64,000 nucleotides of DNA from Alligator mississippiensis (Eukaryota > Chordata > Crocodylia > Alligatoridae), in assembly GCF_030867095.1 (NCBI RefSeq), contig NC_081830.1, forward strand, positions 34,951,832 to 35,015,831. The letters run 5' to 3'. Shown piece after piece: positions 12,091 through 23,039 of the stretch; the stretch's first letter is position 1, and each line of letters begins with the position of its first letter. A program made the translations under genes and the position numbers. The notes below the pieces were generated by a model. The model did no database searches. It saw only the letters and a list, made by a program, of their open reading frames with translations, and was not told where the DNA came from.

Positions 12091-12355
12091 AACTCCAATT
12101 GTGCTTTGGCCTTCCTGACTTCATCCCTGCATTCCTGAGCAATATGCTTATACTCCTCCCTAGTAATTTGTTCAAGTTTTCACTTCTTACAAACTTCCTT
12201 TTTTGTGATTTAGTTTACTGAAGAGTTCCCTGCTAAGCAAAACTGGTCTTCTGCCATACTTGCTAGTTTTCCTGCACATTAGAATAATTTGTTCCTGCAC
12301 TCTCAGTAAGGCTTCTTTGAAGTACAGCCAGCTGTCCTGGACTCCTTTCCCCATC

Positions 12356-12487
12356 ATAGAATCATAGAAAGTTAGGGTTGGAAGGGACCTCAGGAGGTCA
12401 TCTAGTCTAACCCCCTGGTCAAAGCATGACCATCCCCAACTGGATCTTCCCACCCAAAACTTTAACTAGCCAGGTCTTAAAGACTGG
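12356..12487 (-). mobile_element. CR1 3'-tail inserted within the older CR1
   Basis: A second complete CR1 tail motif (ATAGAATCATAGAAAGTTAG, GAAGGGACCTCAGGAGGTCA, AACTAGCCAGGTCTTAAAGA) interrupts the ORF2 sequence. LINE coding sequence is seen on both sides, so this is a nested insertion of about 130 bp. Confidence 0.7.
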
Positions 12488-13364
12488 CTTCCCATGGGGA
12501 TCCTGTCCATGACTTCCCTGAGCAAGCCAAAGTCTGCTTTTCTGAAGTCCAGGGTCCTTACTCTACTGCTCTCCATCCTTCCTTTCATTAGGATCCTGAA
12601 CTTAGTCAGCTTGTGGTCATTGCTGCCCAAGTTGCCATCTATTAGTATATTCCCCACCAATTCTTCCCATTTGTGAGCAGCAGGTCAAGAAGAGCACGGA
12701 CCCTAGCTGACCACTCTGGCACTTGCACCAGGAATTTGTCCCATTCACTCTCCAAAAACTTTTTGGATTGCCTGCTCACTGCTGTATTGCCCTCCCATAT
12801 GTCAGGGTGATTTAAGTTCCCCATGAGAACCAGGGCTTGTGATCAGGAAATTTCCACTAGCTGTTTGAAGAAAGCCTCATCCACCACTTCCTTCTGGTCT
12901 CATGGTCTATAGTAGATCCCCTCCTCCCCCCCCCATGACATTACACTTGTTTTTCTCTCCTCTGACCCTAGTCCAGAGACTTTTGACAGTCCTATCTCCA
13001 GTTTCATAATGGAGCTCTGAACAACCATATAGCTCTTTTACATGAAGTGCAACTCCTCCTCTCCCCTGCCCGTCTTTCCTGACCAGTTTCTGCCCATCCA
13101 TGAAAGTGCTGCAGTCATGCGAACTCCCACCAAGTCTCTGTTATTCCAATCACATCATAGTGCCATGACTGTGCAAGGACTTCCAATTTTTCCTGCTTGC
13201 TTCCCAGACTCCACGCATTTGTGTACAGACACTTAAGGTAACTAGTCGATTGCCCCAATTTCTCAGGAAGAATGAAAACACCTCCCTTGTTGCCTCCCTC
13301 CACCGCCCCCCCCCCCGCTTGCTCTTCCTCCAGATCATCCACTTTCCCATTTTCTAGTCCAACA

Positions 13365-13480
13365 ATTTAGTGACTAGGACATTTTCCAGAGGAACAGGAG
13401 ACCTGGGTTCTAGGCCTCTTTCAACTACAAAGGATTTAAATCAGCTTCTTAGCCTAGTGTCCCAAATACTAATCAACAGA
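13365..13480 (+). repeat. MIR-like CORE-SINE fragment
   Basis: The text GGAACAGGAGACCTGGGTTC followed by TAGGC resembles the 5' part of the mammalian/amniote MIR consensus. It is short and diverged. Confidence 0.45.
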
Positions 13481-13676
13481 TTAAGCACTGCCCATAGCTA
13501 TCTCCAGCCCTCCTCATGAACCTGACCTACTGTTCTGTTCATTTAATATACAATACAGGAAAAGTTTTGTAACACTGGGAATGGGTAACCAAGCTAGACC
13601 CTGCTTCCTCTTGGCAACAATATTTCTCTTTCTTACCTACCCAGTGGGACAGGTTTAAAAGAAGGACCATGTGCAG

Positions 13677-14160
13677 GTCTTTTGCTTCCCCCACTACAGA
13701 AAGGATGTGGACAACTGGGGAGAGTCCAGCAGAGGACAGCAGAAATGGTGAGGGGGCTGGAGGACATGACTTCTGAGGGGAAACTCAGGGAACAGGACTT
13801 ATTTAGTCTAATGAAGAGAATCCTGAGAGAGGGTCAACTACCTGAAGGGGGTTTCAAAGCAGGATGGAGCTGGACTGTTCTCAGTGGTGGCAGATGACAG
13901 AACAAGGAGCAATGGTCTGAAGTTGCAGCAAGATAAATTGAGGTTAGATATTGGGAAGAAGTTTATTATTAGGAGGGTAGTAAAATATTGGAACAGGTTA
14001 CCCAGAGAGGTTGTGGCTTCTCCACCCTTGGAGATTTTTAAGACCCAGCTAGACAAAACCTTGGCTGGGATGATCTAGTTGGGGATGGTCCTTCTTTGAG
14101 TAAGGGATTGGACTAGACCTCCTGAGGTCCCTTCCAAACCCATTTTTTTTATGATTCAGA
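13677..14160 (+). mobile_element. CR1 LINE 3' end, plus strand
   Basis: The end of a CR1 ORF2 and its 3' UTR are readable: LGRVQQRTAEMVRGLEDM, LFSLMKRILREGQL and LKLQQDKLRLDIGKKFIIRR, then VVKYWNRLPREVVASPPLEIFKTQLDKTLAGM. The tail follows with GAGGTCCCTTCCAAACCCAT and a T-rich/ATGATTC end. It is 5'-truncated, with one or two frame changes. Confidence 0.88.
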
Positions 14161-15824
14161 AGGACTATCTGGGTAAGATAGCACTTGCTATTATCCAGGG
14201 AACTACTAGTACCTTTTTACCATGCCTTGAGGTATCCAAAGGGTCACTCCACAGTAATCCTGCAGATCCACAGCTGGAGGATGAAAACTTTTTGGCATCC
14301 AAAGGTCTGTCTGGTATGAGTTTATCAGCTATGCAGGGAACAGCTAGGTTTTTGAACCATAGGATATGCAAGAGCACTTCTTAAATTTCTAAGGTGTTAC
14401 AGGGCACCACTGGCAGGTGACTACTGATAAGTCAGTAGACCATGAGGTTCTATCCTGGACCTGTGATATAGAGTAAGTTCTCCTGGGAATGTACAGAGTT
14501 CAGAAAATATGGCATCACAAGAAACAGTATAGTTTGGCCATCAGGACCTTTCCAATATGGCAGCAAAGCAAGAAAGCCAGGTCCAAAATGCTTGCAAAAG
14601 CTGTAGTAGCAAGACTGCTACCCCATACTGTAAATAGTTCCATATATAAGTTCCTGTACATAAGACATGTTCCATACTACAAGCCGCATCAAGTTACTAC
14701 AGGGCTGAAAGGGACATGAAATTTAATGTAGGTCCTTAACCATTTTATCCAATGAATATTAAATGTAATGTACAGTAGGCCAGTTTCAAGACAAGGGCTC
14801 TTTGACATGTCTGGCAGCTAGGACGCTTTGCTGAGCAGCAGGAAATGGAACCTGTTGTTATATGCAAGAAGGGCATCTGATTTTTCCACAAGGTGAAATA
14901 GAATCCTAGACTGTTTGTATGTTCCAGAAACTGCAGTCAGGTGGCTGTGCATATGCTATTTAGGTGCACAAAACAAAATAGATTTTAGTTCCAGGCATCT
15001 CCTCCCATTGGCTGCAGTGCACAGGAACCTGACCGGCCCTGAAATGATAGGAAGCACTAACAGGAGCCTGGGGGAACAGATGCCCATAAGGCTTTGCTGT
15101 TTCCATTTGACTGTCCTCAGAAGTCTCTGGGTAATTGTGGTCAAGATGCTTACTGCCCCAGCTCCCTACCTGTGGAGTGGTGCAGCTGCATTGGCTTCAG
15201 AAAAATATAAACCACTTATCTGGGATAGGTCTGTACATTTGTGACCCTCTCCAGATTAGAAGCCCTTCAAATTAGGACAGGATTTGAAGCATTTCACATG
15301 TACATTTTATCGTTCCTGGTAAGATGAGCATATGGATAAAGACAGGCAGATCAATAATAGATTTAGCACAGATACATAGAAGAGAGATACATAAAGTACA
15401 TATACATACATAGATATAAAGGCAGATAAAACAGACGTATTGTTATTGAAGGTTTACGTCATAAACATGTACTCTTATGCTTGTATAATCAAAGTATAAA
15501 ACAGTTGCTTAATTATTTAATCATCCTGCATGGATCAACAACCTATTGTCTGGAGACAGTGTCCCACTGGTAGTGGGAGAAAATTCAAATACCCCATTTA
15601 ACCAGTGTATGAAGCATTCAAAGACAGAGAGATGACATTGCATCTTTTGGATATAGGCAGGTTTGCTTCTCTATCCTGTCGTGGGGCACCTTCCTGCTAT
15701 TTCTGATTTTAAAGGTAAATTTTTTGTCCACTTCAATCCCAGAAGTGTGATATTTTCTAAGGTACCAATAGATAGTAGCTACACAGCTACAATAGAAGTT
15801 AGCTATACAGCTATCATTCTTCAG
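14161..15824. other. Intergenic upstream of the OR10-type gene
   Basis: No gene recognised. A GATA/CATA-rich imperfect simple-sequence stretch lies at about 15330-15430. The likely splice acceptor (CATTCTTCAG) of the next OR lies directly before its ATG. Confidence 0.45.
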
Positions 15825-16808
15825 ATGGAACACCCTGAAGAAGTGAAGATGGGGAACGAGACCATTGTTACTAGCTTTGTCCTCTTGGGATTTTCTCACC
15901 TTGCCAACCTGCAGCTTTTACTCTTTGTGCTTATTCTTCTGATGTTCCTGGTCACCCTGACAGGGAACTGTCTCATTGTTGTCATCTCAGCCATTGACCC
16001 TGCCCTGCACACCCCTATGTACTATTTTCTCAAGAACCTGGCCTTGATTGAGATCTTCTACAGCCTGTGCATTGTCCCTAATGTGCTGGTGAGTTTGCTG
16101 GTGGAGAGGAGAGTCACTTCTTTCACTGCCTGTTCCCTACAACTGAATGTCATCATGCTGTTTGTCACCTCTGAGAGTTTTCTCTTAGCTGCCATGGCAT
16201 ATGACAGGCATGTGGCTATTTGTCACCCCTTGCAGTATACTACCATCATGAACAGGAGACACTGTTTTTGGATGGTGATTGTGTCTTGGATTTCTGGTAT
16301 CCCAGTGATGGTAGGATTCACTGCTTGGTTGTTCAGCGTACCCTTTTGTGGGCCAAATGAGATTAATCATTTCTTTTGTGACATTCCCCCAGTGCTGAAG
16401 CTGGTGTGTGCAGACACCTCCTTATTTGAGCTGCTGATTTTTATAGTCATTGTTCTAATAGTGATGATCCCATTTTCCTTGATAACTGTCTCATACCTCC
16501 GTATCATCCATGCCGTCCTCCATATGCAGTCAGCAGAGGGACGACGTAAAGCCTTCTCTACCTGTGCAGCCCATTTAGTGGTGGTGACTCTGTTCTATAG
16601 CACAGCTGGTATTGTTCACCTGCGCCCCAAATCCAACCTCTCACCAGACAGTAAGAAGCTAGTGACTCTCTCTTATACAGTGGTTACTCCCATGCTGAAC
16701 CCCATTATCTATAGCCTGAGGAACAAAGAGGTTAAGGAAGGCCTGAGGAAATCATTTTGCAGAAGGGGGTTCACTGAGAGGCCATCAGTTTCCCCTCTAG
16801 ACAGGTGA
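15825..16808 (+). CDS. Intact olfactory receptor, OR10-like
   Basis: A 327-residue single-exon receptor when started at the ATG at 15825 (MEHPEEVKMGNETIV). An open frame extends upstream to 15663, but the sequence before 15825 does not look like OR protein, and a pyrimidine-rich TCATTCTTCAG acceptor abuts this ATG. A second possible start, MGNET, lies at 15849. Landmarks: NET glycosylation site at 11, GN at 47-48, LHTPMYYF at 61-68, C103, MAYDRHVAIC at 124-133, FFCDIPP at 183-189, KAFSTCAAHL at 242-251, and PMLNPIIYSLRN at 289-300. The CDIPPVLKLVCADT loop and HLRPKSNLSPDSKK are typical of family 10. One oddity is DRH in place of DRY at the cytoplasmic end of TM3. There is a 27-residue tail after the NPxIY helix, slightly long for an OR. 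Confidence 0.93.
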   Translation: MEHPEEVKMGNETIVTSFVLLGFSHLANLQLLLFVLILLMFLVTLTGNCLIVVISAIDPALHTPMYYFLKNLALIEIFYSLCIVPNVLVSLLVERRVTSFTACSLQLNVIMLFVTSESFLLAAMAYDRHVAICHPLQYTTIMNRRHCFWMVIVSWISGIPVMVGFTAWLFSVPFCGPNEINHFFCDIPPVLKLVCADTSLFELLIFIVIVLIVMIPFSLITVSYLRIIHAVLHMQSAEGRRKAFSTCAAHLVVVTLFYSTAGIVHLRPKSNLSPDSKKLVTLSYTVVTPMLNPIIYSLRNKEVKEGLRKSFCRRGFTERPSVSPLDR

Positions 16809-16905
16809 TGGTTTTCTTGCAGTAAGGGATGTAATAGGGCATATTAGCCTTTAAGTTACAGTTAGGAGATGAAAAGTCTTCTGTTCCAAACACTAGTGGT
16901 TTGCA

Positions 16906-16911
16906 AATAAA
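16906..16911 (+). promoter_or_regulatory. Possible polyadenylation signal of the OR10-like gene
   Basis: AATAAA lies about 100 bases after the OR10-like stop codon, in a plausible place for a short 3' UTR. No transcript evidence is available. Confidence 0.4.
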
Positions 16912-17594
16912 ATTTCCTCATTGTAAGAGAGGAGCTAATATTGATATGCGGCTATTTAATGAAGCAGACCAAAATCCCCTGGTTGGAAGCTGAACCTGGA
17001 ACAATAGAGACTGCAAAATCTGCCATATAGTGACATTAATAATTCAGTAGTGGAACAGCTGGCCAAGGGGTATTCTGAATAATCCACTACTTGGAATCTG
17101 TAAATCAGTACTGAATGTCTCTCCAAATAATGTGCCATGGTTTAACCACTGGCTTTTAGATTAGATGCAGGACCCAGTGTCCTTTCTACACTATGTTAAA
17201 TAAGCCAGATGAGGTGATCATAATCATAGCTTTGGTCTAAAATTAATAAATCTGTACTGGGTTCAAATGGCACAAGCAAAGGTTTCTGGTTTTTTTGTGA
17301 CTGGGATTTTATAAGGACCATAAAGTTGTTAAATGCCAAAATGTCATCTTACTGTCTGATTCCTGTTCCAGCTCTGATCCTGATCTTACTTGAGCCAGCA
17401 ATGCTGATGTTTCAGTTCACGTGACTCGTTTTTGATTTCTGTATATAACTTGGACCAGAAACAGGTTCTTCATTTGACAAAGGGGAATTGCTTCAGTCTG
17501 CTTTTGGTATGAATTTTCATTAGGTTACAATAAAGGAAAATTCTATGGAATGGTCACTAGAAATAGGAAAGGAAGACTTGAAAAAGTATTCTTT

Positions 17595-17685
17595 TCTCTG
17601 CCACTGGAACTGTAATGTGACCTGTGTCAAGTTACTTTCCCTACTGTGCCTGTTTCCCCATAAGTGATATAGCTAATCTTCCTTT
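17595..17685 (+). repeat. MIR-like CORE-SINE fragment
   Basis: The order GTGACCTGTGTCAAGTTACT, CCCTACTGTGCCTGTTTCCC and ATAAGTGATATAG follows the MIR consensus (tgacc..gggcaagtcactt..ctgtgcctcagtttcccc..). It is diverged, as expected for an ancient SINE. Confidence 0.6.
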
Positions 17686-18500
17686 CTAATAAACTATGGA
17701 TCAAGAGATGAAAGGTTTCATGTAAGAACTCAGTATTACCATCTGTAAATAGAATTACAATGTTCACAGAGATATATATGAGACTAAAATTACTCATATT
17801 TGCAAATGATCTATGGATAAAACAGTTTGTAGCACTGTAAGACTAAGCTTTTCAGTCACTTAGGCATTCTTATTCATCTTTATAGGAAGCAAATATCTAA
17901 GCTTATTAAATAGCTTTGTAAATTTTAGCCTAACTTTTCATGCTCATGGGCCACATTCTTATATATAGCCTCAAAAATATGTCTATAATGCATTGGAAAC
18001 AAAATACAAAGTACAATAAGTGCTATACTGCACAGGCTCTTTGACTGTCTCAAAATTTAGGTGTTATGCTCACAAAATGTCTGTCAGGTCGAGGAGACAA
18101 TGTTCTAACTAGAATAAAAAATACCAGACCTGATGAAGAATGCTTTGCATTTAAAAGCTTGTCTAATTTTACCCTAACCAGGCAGCTGATCCAACATCCA
18201 CAAAACTCCTTGCTTCTCACATAATTCTTGGACAATCACAGCTACAACATCACTCCAACACTTCTACAAATACCATTAATTTTGTTTGGAAAGAATAGTT
18301 TTATTTGTCAAAGTGTTAAACACAATAATAAAATTGATATCTTGTACAAAAATATTTTTAACACTACCCAAATTGTCATGTATTAAAACTCATGGAATGA
18401 AATGAATATGACATTTTAAAATCTTAAATGAAAGTACTTTTGTATTTTTGATCAGGTCTTTTCAGAGAGAAAAATCAAGGAAAGCCTGGTGGCATTATGC

Positions 18501-18905
18501 TCATTGGTAGAAGTCCTTTGACCTAGAATTTAGGAGCCTGGCCCTGGAAGGAAGCACTGATGGAACTTCTTGGATATAGATTACTGGAGGGGCAGGTTTC
18601 AGAATATCTGTGCGATAAAATTGCTGGTTAATTTGCTTGTTCACAGTGAGTAAAGAGAAATAAATTTGAACCAGAGAATATACTGAAATAGCAATCCACT
18701 GATTTCCCAACATAACCCTTCCATGCCTTAAATAAATACTTCTAGCAGCTTGGGGCAAGTGGCAACACAATAAAGAAGGAATAAACAAAGACATGCTAAA
18801 ACATGTCAGATGTGCATGATTCACTGTTGAAGCAGTTTTACTTTGTATGTGTAGTCCAACAAAACCCCTTTCCCTCAATGTCCATTTACTTATGGATCTT
18901 ATCAT
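18501..18905 (-). other. Unassigned 134-residue open frame with one membrane-like segment
   Basis: The minus strand is open for 134 codons from 18905, in sequence where long open frames are otherwise rare. The predicted protein has a hydrophobic part (FSMSLFIPSLLCCHLP), a second moderately hydrophobic part (WIAISVYSLVQIYFSLL), and a polar tail. The complement of AATAAA lies about 200 bases past the stop (near 18300). I do not recognise the family. It may be chance; no start context or splice signal supports it strongly. Confidence 0.15.
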
Positions 18906-19479
18906 GTAACTCCTATCAAGGGCATGTTAGAGTTCTCTGGTATCACTTATCACAGTTCTTTGATTTACTTCCCAGGAATTCTCATGTGGGTCTAAATATA
19001 TATGAGCTTATTTTTTTTACAATAAATGTGAGAAATTCAGGGCTACTTTCAGAATTCTGATCCTATTTTTAACCTTCTTGTTTACTATTACTTTATCCTG
19101 CAGGATGCAGTCAGGAATGCAGCCTCGTTTTTCCAGGTCCTCCACAACTATAGAAAGAGAACATCTCTGGCTTGCAGGCCTTACAGAGAGGGCAAACAAA
19201 GAGGAAGGACATGGAGTAGGAGTTAAGACTGGTAGTTAACACATTTAGTTAAACCTGTTTTTGGAGTTTCACCACAATGAACAGTTTCACAGAGAGTGTT
19301 TTCTCTTTCTTTTTTTTTTTTACCAAAAACCCAGGTTGGCATTTAGCACCGCCCACACTCGCTGACTGAACATGTTCAGAAGGGCTAAACTCCAGCTTAT
19401 CACCTGTTCTGGGAAATAGAATCACTTAGATAAGCATGTAAGGCTATGAATGTAATAACATTTTAACAGGGCAAAAACA

Positions 19480-20210
19480 ATGAATGAAATCTTGGAATCA
19501 GAAATGTAAGGCACCTCCAGAAGTCATCTAGTTCAACCCCTTGCACCAGACAGGATCACTATACTGAAACCATTCCAAACAAGTCCTTATCTAACCTATT
19601 TCTAAAAACTAGGCAATCGACCTTATGCACAAATAAAAGTCATATTGCCCAAAGACACCAAAAGCCCACTAACCTGCCATAGGTAAATCAGGAGAATGAG
19701 GGCTGTCAGCATCCTGTTGCTCCAAGGGTTGTTAAAATTCACTTGAGAGATTCAAGAAAGAGAGCCATGTCCTGTATTACAGAAAGGCAAAACCCCCTCC
19801 CCCAAGTCTGTACCAATCTGACCAAAGTGTAAAATTCCTTCCTGATTCCAGATGTGGTGATAGATTTAACCTGATCAGAGTGCCAAGGCTCTCTAAGCAG
19901 GAACCTCTAGGTTTTAGTTCAAAGAGAAGCATTGGCACGATCCAGTCTAAATCCCCAGCCTTGGCTGCAGCCAACACCTAATGCTTCTGAGGAATGCAAG
20001 AGTAAACAAACAAACCCTACTCCCCCCTAATACTTGTAGCAAAAGGAGAACGGAAAAAATCCTTCCTCGTCTTATGTGGCAACCAGCAAAACTCAGAAGC
20101 ACTGGTAAGCCAAACAATCTGAGTGCAGCAAGGGTAATTTTACACATGACATCCTCTAACTGTAGAGCCAAAACTTTTCTTTCTGTATCCCCTCCATAAA
20201 ACTTTCCCAG
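19480..20210 (-). mobile_element. CR1/L3-like LINE 3' region
   Basis: It begins with a tail-like block (GGAATCAGAAATGTAAGGCA, CCAGAAGTCATCTAGTTCAA, CCCCTTGCA), as in CR1/L3 LINE 3' ends on the minus strand. It continues with the AAATTCCTTCCTGATTCCAG block that is shared with 8045-8240. No reverse transcriptase remains. Confidence 0.6.
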
Positions 20211-20334
20211 CAGCTTTAATTTTCTTTCACAAATAAGCCAGGAGTGGAGATCCATTTCATTCTTCTGATACTGAGCATGTTCTTGTCTAATAGACACCTA
20301 CTTTAAGATACAGAGTTCTCATTGTTATCTTCAC

Positions 20335-20351
20335 TGGGGGGGGGGGGGGGG
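20335..20351 (+). repeat. Poly-G run
   Basis: About 17 consecutive G bases, the longest of four G runs in the window. Confidence 0.9.
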
Positions 20352-20570
20352 ATGGGGAGGTGGGCTCCTAGGCTTTATTACAAGCATTTTAGGTATAGCT
20401 ACTCCTAGACCATCCCTGAACAATGCTTACTCAGCTTCATACAATCATAGAAAATTAGGGTTGGGGGATGGGAGAGGGTGAGAACCTCAGGGGGTGAAAT
20501 AGTCTAACCCCCTGCTCAAAGCAGGAACATCCCCAATAGAGCATCGTAGCCAGGGCTTGATCTGACTGGG

Positions 20571-21669
20571 AGGGCTGTGTAAAATTTCAGCAGCCATTTC
20601 ATTTCAGAGGTGCTTTGGGCTGTCTGAGTGCCCAAAATGCCAAATCTGAATTGAAACGGAAGGCTCAGAAACATCTCCAAAATGGAATAAGGCATCTGAA
20701 ACATTTCACAAATGTTTCAGAAAATTTTGGAGTTTTGGAGCTGGGCTTGCAGGGAAACAGCGGTATGTTGCTGCCCTGCCACCTAACTTGGTTGCTCAGG
20801 GAGCAGAGATCCATACCAGGGGTGTCCTCACTGCCACTGCCTACACCACGCTGCCCAGCAATGTGCAGCTGCACAGAGTGGGCAGCAGAGGCAAAGACTG
20901 GCATAGATCTCTGCTCCCTGCAGAGCCAGGTCACAGAGCAGGGAAGTGCTGGTCCCTGCTGCATGACCTGGTTCTTCAGGGAGCAGAGATCTGGGGCTGC
21001 ATGAGGTGGGCAGTGGTGGCAAGGAGACCTTGGTGCAAATCTCTACTCCCTGTGGAGCCAGGTTGTGCGGCAGACCAGTGTTGGTCCCTGCTGCATGACC
21101 TGGCTCCACAGGGAGCAGAGACCCACATCGGGGTCTCCTCACCACTGCTACCTGCCCCACACAGCCCCATGTTGCTGGTCCAGTGCAGGGAGGGCAGCAG
21201 CAGTGAGGAGAATGCCAGCGTGGATCTCTGCTCCTTGCAGAGCCAAGTTGTGTGGCAGGAACCAGTAGGCTTGCTTGCTGCTCTGCACTGCTTCCTTACC
21301 CTGCTACCCAGCATGACAGGGATCAGAGATCTGTGCAGGGGTCTCCTCACCTGCATGGAGGGCAGTGGCCCTCCCCCTCCCCTGGACAAGCCACCCATGG
21401 CCCCATCCCACTCCTTGCTGGGGTGCTGTAGCCCCCAGTCTCAAGCTGGGTAGCCTGGCTGGGCAGATTGGCTGGGTAAGGCTGTGTAAAGCTTCCCTTG
21501 CAGCCTATTTGAAACAGATTCAGAGGAGATTTAGCAGAGCTGAATCTCCAAAACAGATCTGGCTGAGACAAAACAGGCCAGTGATCCAAAACACTGAAAT
21601 GAATCATTGTCCTCTGAAATGGCCAGATCCAAAACCAAATCGAAACACAGCCATTTCACACAGCCTTAC
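20571..21669. mobile_element. hAT-like DNA transposon inserted in a CR1 tail
   Basis: The left end reads AGGGCTGTGTAAAATTTC, and the complement of the right end reads AAGGCTGTGTGAAATGGC, giving good terminal inverted repeats. Imperfect 8-base flanks, TGACTGGG (20563-20570) and TAATTGAG (21670-21677), match at 5 of 8 positions, fitting an old hAT target duplication. The interior (20780-21340) is GC-rich and made of imperfect repeats around GGGAGCAGAGATC and CTGCATGACCTGG. No transposase is seen. Confidence 0.7.
20780..21340. repeat. Imperfect tandem/inverted repeats inside the hAT-like element
   Basis: Units of about 110-130 bp recur with GGTCCCTGCTGCATGACCTG, CAGGGAGCAGAGA, TGGTGGCAAGGAGA-type text and CTCCCTGYRGAGCCAGGT. 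Some units are inverted relative to others, producing partly self-complementary sequence. Confidence 0.65.
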
Positions 21670-22297
21670 TAATTGAGTCTTAAAAACCTCCAAGGATGGA
21701 AATTCCACCACCTCTCTGGGTAACCTGTTCCAGTGCTTAACTGCCCTCAGTGTAAGAAGTTTTCCCTAATCTCTAACCTAAACTTGAGACATTAGAAGGG
21801 AGGTGTTCAATCTGTACCTAGATTAACTGTCAGCCAGTAAATCACAAAAGCTGCACACAAGCAGACAATGCATGGCTTGAGAGTCCAAATGGAGTAAGCA
21901 TGCATCTCCCCTACCTGCTCCTGCATTGTGGGAATCAGCAGACTGCCACTAAGAAGGAACCACAACTACTAGCTGTATGTTGTATGCTAAAGGATTCTTT
22001 CTGAGATGGGGTTCTGCTGCCAGCTCCTCCCCACACCCACAGCACATGGACTCATGGCCTGAGAAAACCCTGTGACTTGGCCTCTCCTGTTATGAAATGA
22101 TGCTGGACTGTACAGACTGAGTTCACTAGGATGGAGTACCAGAGGAAACTCAATCTGAGTTTCAGGGATGGCTTCCACAATCAGAAAATTCCAGGAAAGT
22201 ACAACCATTTGTGGTCACAGAGGTACCTATAGTGCCAAGGTGGTCCGCACTGATTGTCCGAGTGACAGACCTGATGCTATAGAAGTCTCTGTATTTC

Positions 22298-22642
22298 TCA
22301 CTTCCTGGCTTGGTGGTGCCTGTGGAGATGCATCAGTATCCTCGAGATGCTTATGTGTTTTGTTGCCTTGCTGGTTTTGGCTTGGCAGTGCAGGCAGATA
22401 GTGTACATGGGATCATCTGCCAGATCAAAATGATCCCAGACCACACTACCCACTTGCTTCTGAGGTGCAAGTGCATGTGTGGATACTGTACTTGCCCCCT
22501 CCTTAGCAGGCAGAGGGACAGCAACAGAAGGAGCAGATTCAGCTGAGCCACTTGCCTCCACAACCTCTGAGTCAACCTCCTCCAAAGTGCTTTCTGGGGA
22601 AGGAGACCTGGCTATAGGGGAAACTTGAGCGGTGCAGAGCAC
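22298..22642 (-). pseudogene. BED zinc-finger domain of a hAT-type transposase (fragment)
   Basis: A 114-codon open frame on the minus strand. A Ser/Glu/Pro-rich N-terminal half is followed by SVVWDHFDLADDP, CLHC and LMHLHRHH, the aromatic and Cys2/His2 arrangement of a BED finger, which binds DNA in hAT transposases and in domesticated ZBED proteins. The frame then stops, and nothing like a hAT catalytic or dimerisation domain follows within 500 bp. An upstream open piece in the same strand (22612-22803, EEELKLDMDLSAL) may be more of the same N-terminus. It is best read as a broken transposon gene rather than a host ZBED gene. Confidence 0.65.
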
Positions 22643-23039
22643 AAACTCAGCTGATTCCCCATCCTTCCCCAGACTTTCCCTGCTAGGGCACTGAGATCCA
22701 TATCCAGCTTCAGCTCTTCCTCTGGCACTGGAAGGTTCAGCATGGGAAGTGAAATGCGGGTGGGGGAGACTGTCATGCTGGTGCTGGTGCTTGTTGTTGT
22801 CATGGTGGTGGTGGGGTTATGGCTGGAGCTTTTGGAGGCGATGCAGTCTCAGGCAGTGGCACTGGCACTGCTCCCCTCTGCTTGCTGCTTGTGGAATCTT
22901 CCTTCCTGCTAGCTGGAGGAAAGAAGCTGTGTCTCAGTTTGGGGGTGGAGGAACTTACACCTCTTCACTCCATTCCACCCCCCACTAAAGGCTTGTCACT
23001 TGCCTTTCCACCCAACTTCATCGTGTGTTTCATAATGTC

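Larger units (their letters stand above)
9787..13350 (-). mobile_element. Old CR1 LINE, ORF2 region, decayed
   Basis: The element lies on the minus strand with its 3' tail at 9787 (ATAGAATCATAGAAAATTAG then AAGGGACCTCAGGAGGTCAT). Going upstream, the remains of ORF2 are recognisable in many frames: DSGRPVYMVYLDF, GFTKGKSCLTNLSAF and DDWKSANIVPIFKN (reverse transcriptase, about 10910-11240), then VLDFRKADF-type and LLDLLLTNG-type endonuclease pieces (12470-12830), and the endonuclease start LKCLYTNAWSLGSKQEKLE near 13240. Many stops and frameshifts make it inactive. It contains an internal tandem duplication (11090-12090) and a second CR1 tail (12356-12487). It is 5'-truncated: no ORF1 is seen. 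Confidence 0.9.
16912..19479. other. Intergenic, mostly unassigned
   Basis: AT-rich sequence with no OR remnant. It contains a MIR-like piece (17595-17685) and an unexplained open frame on the minus strand (18501-18905). A T run lies at 19310-19321. Confidence 0.45.
20441..21790 (-). mobile_element. CR1 3' end, interrupted by a DNA transposon
   Basis: A CR1 tail runs from 20441 (ATCATAGAAAATTAGGGTTG, AACCCCCTGCTCAAAGCAGG) to about 20570. It resumes at about 21670 with AATTGAGTCTTAAAAACCTC, CAAGGATGGAAATTCCACCA and CTCTCTGGGTAACCTGTTCC. The two parts abut exactly in the CR1 order, so 20571-21669 is a later insertion. Confidence 0.85.

Noticed and set aside
20788-21453. 221-codon plus-strand open frame
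   Set aside because: Lies within the repeated GC-rich interior of a hAT-like element. Several overlapping frames are open on both strands because of composition and repeats.
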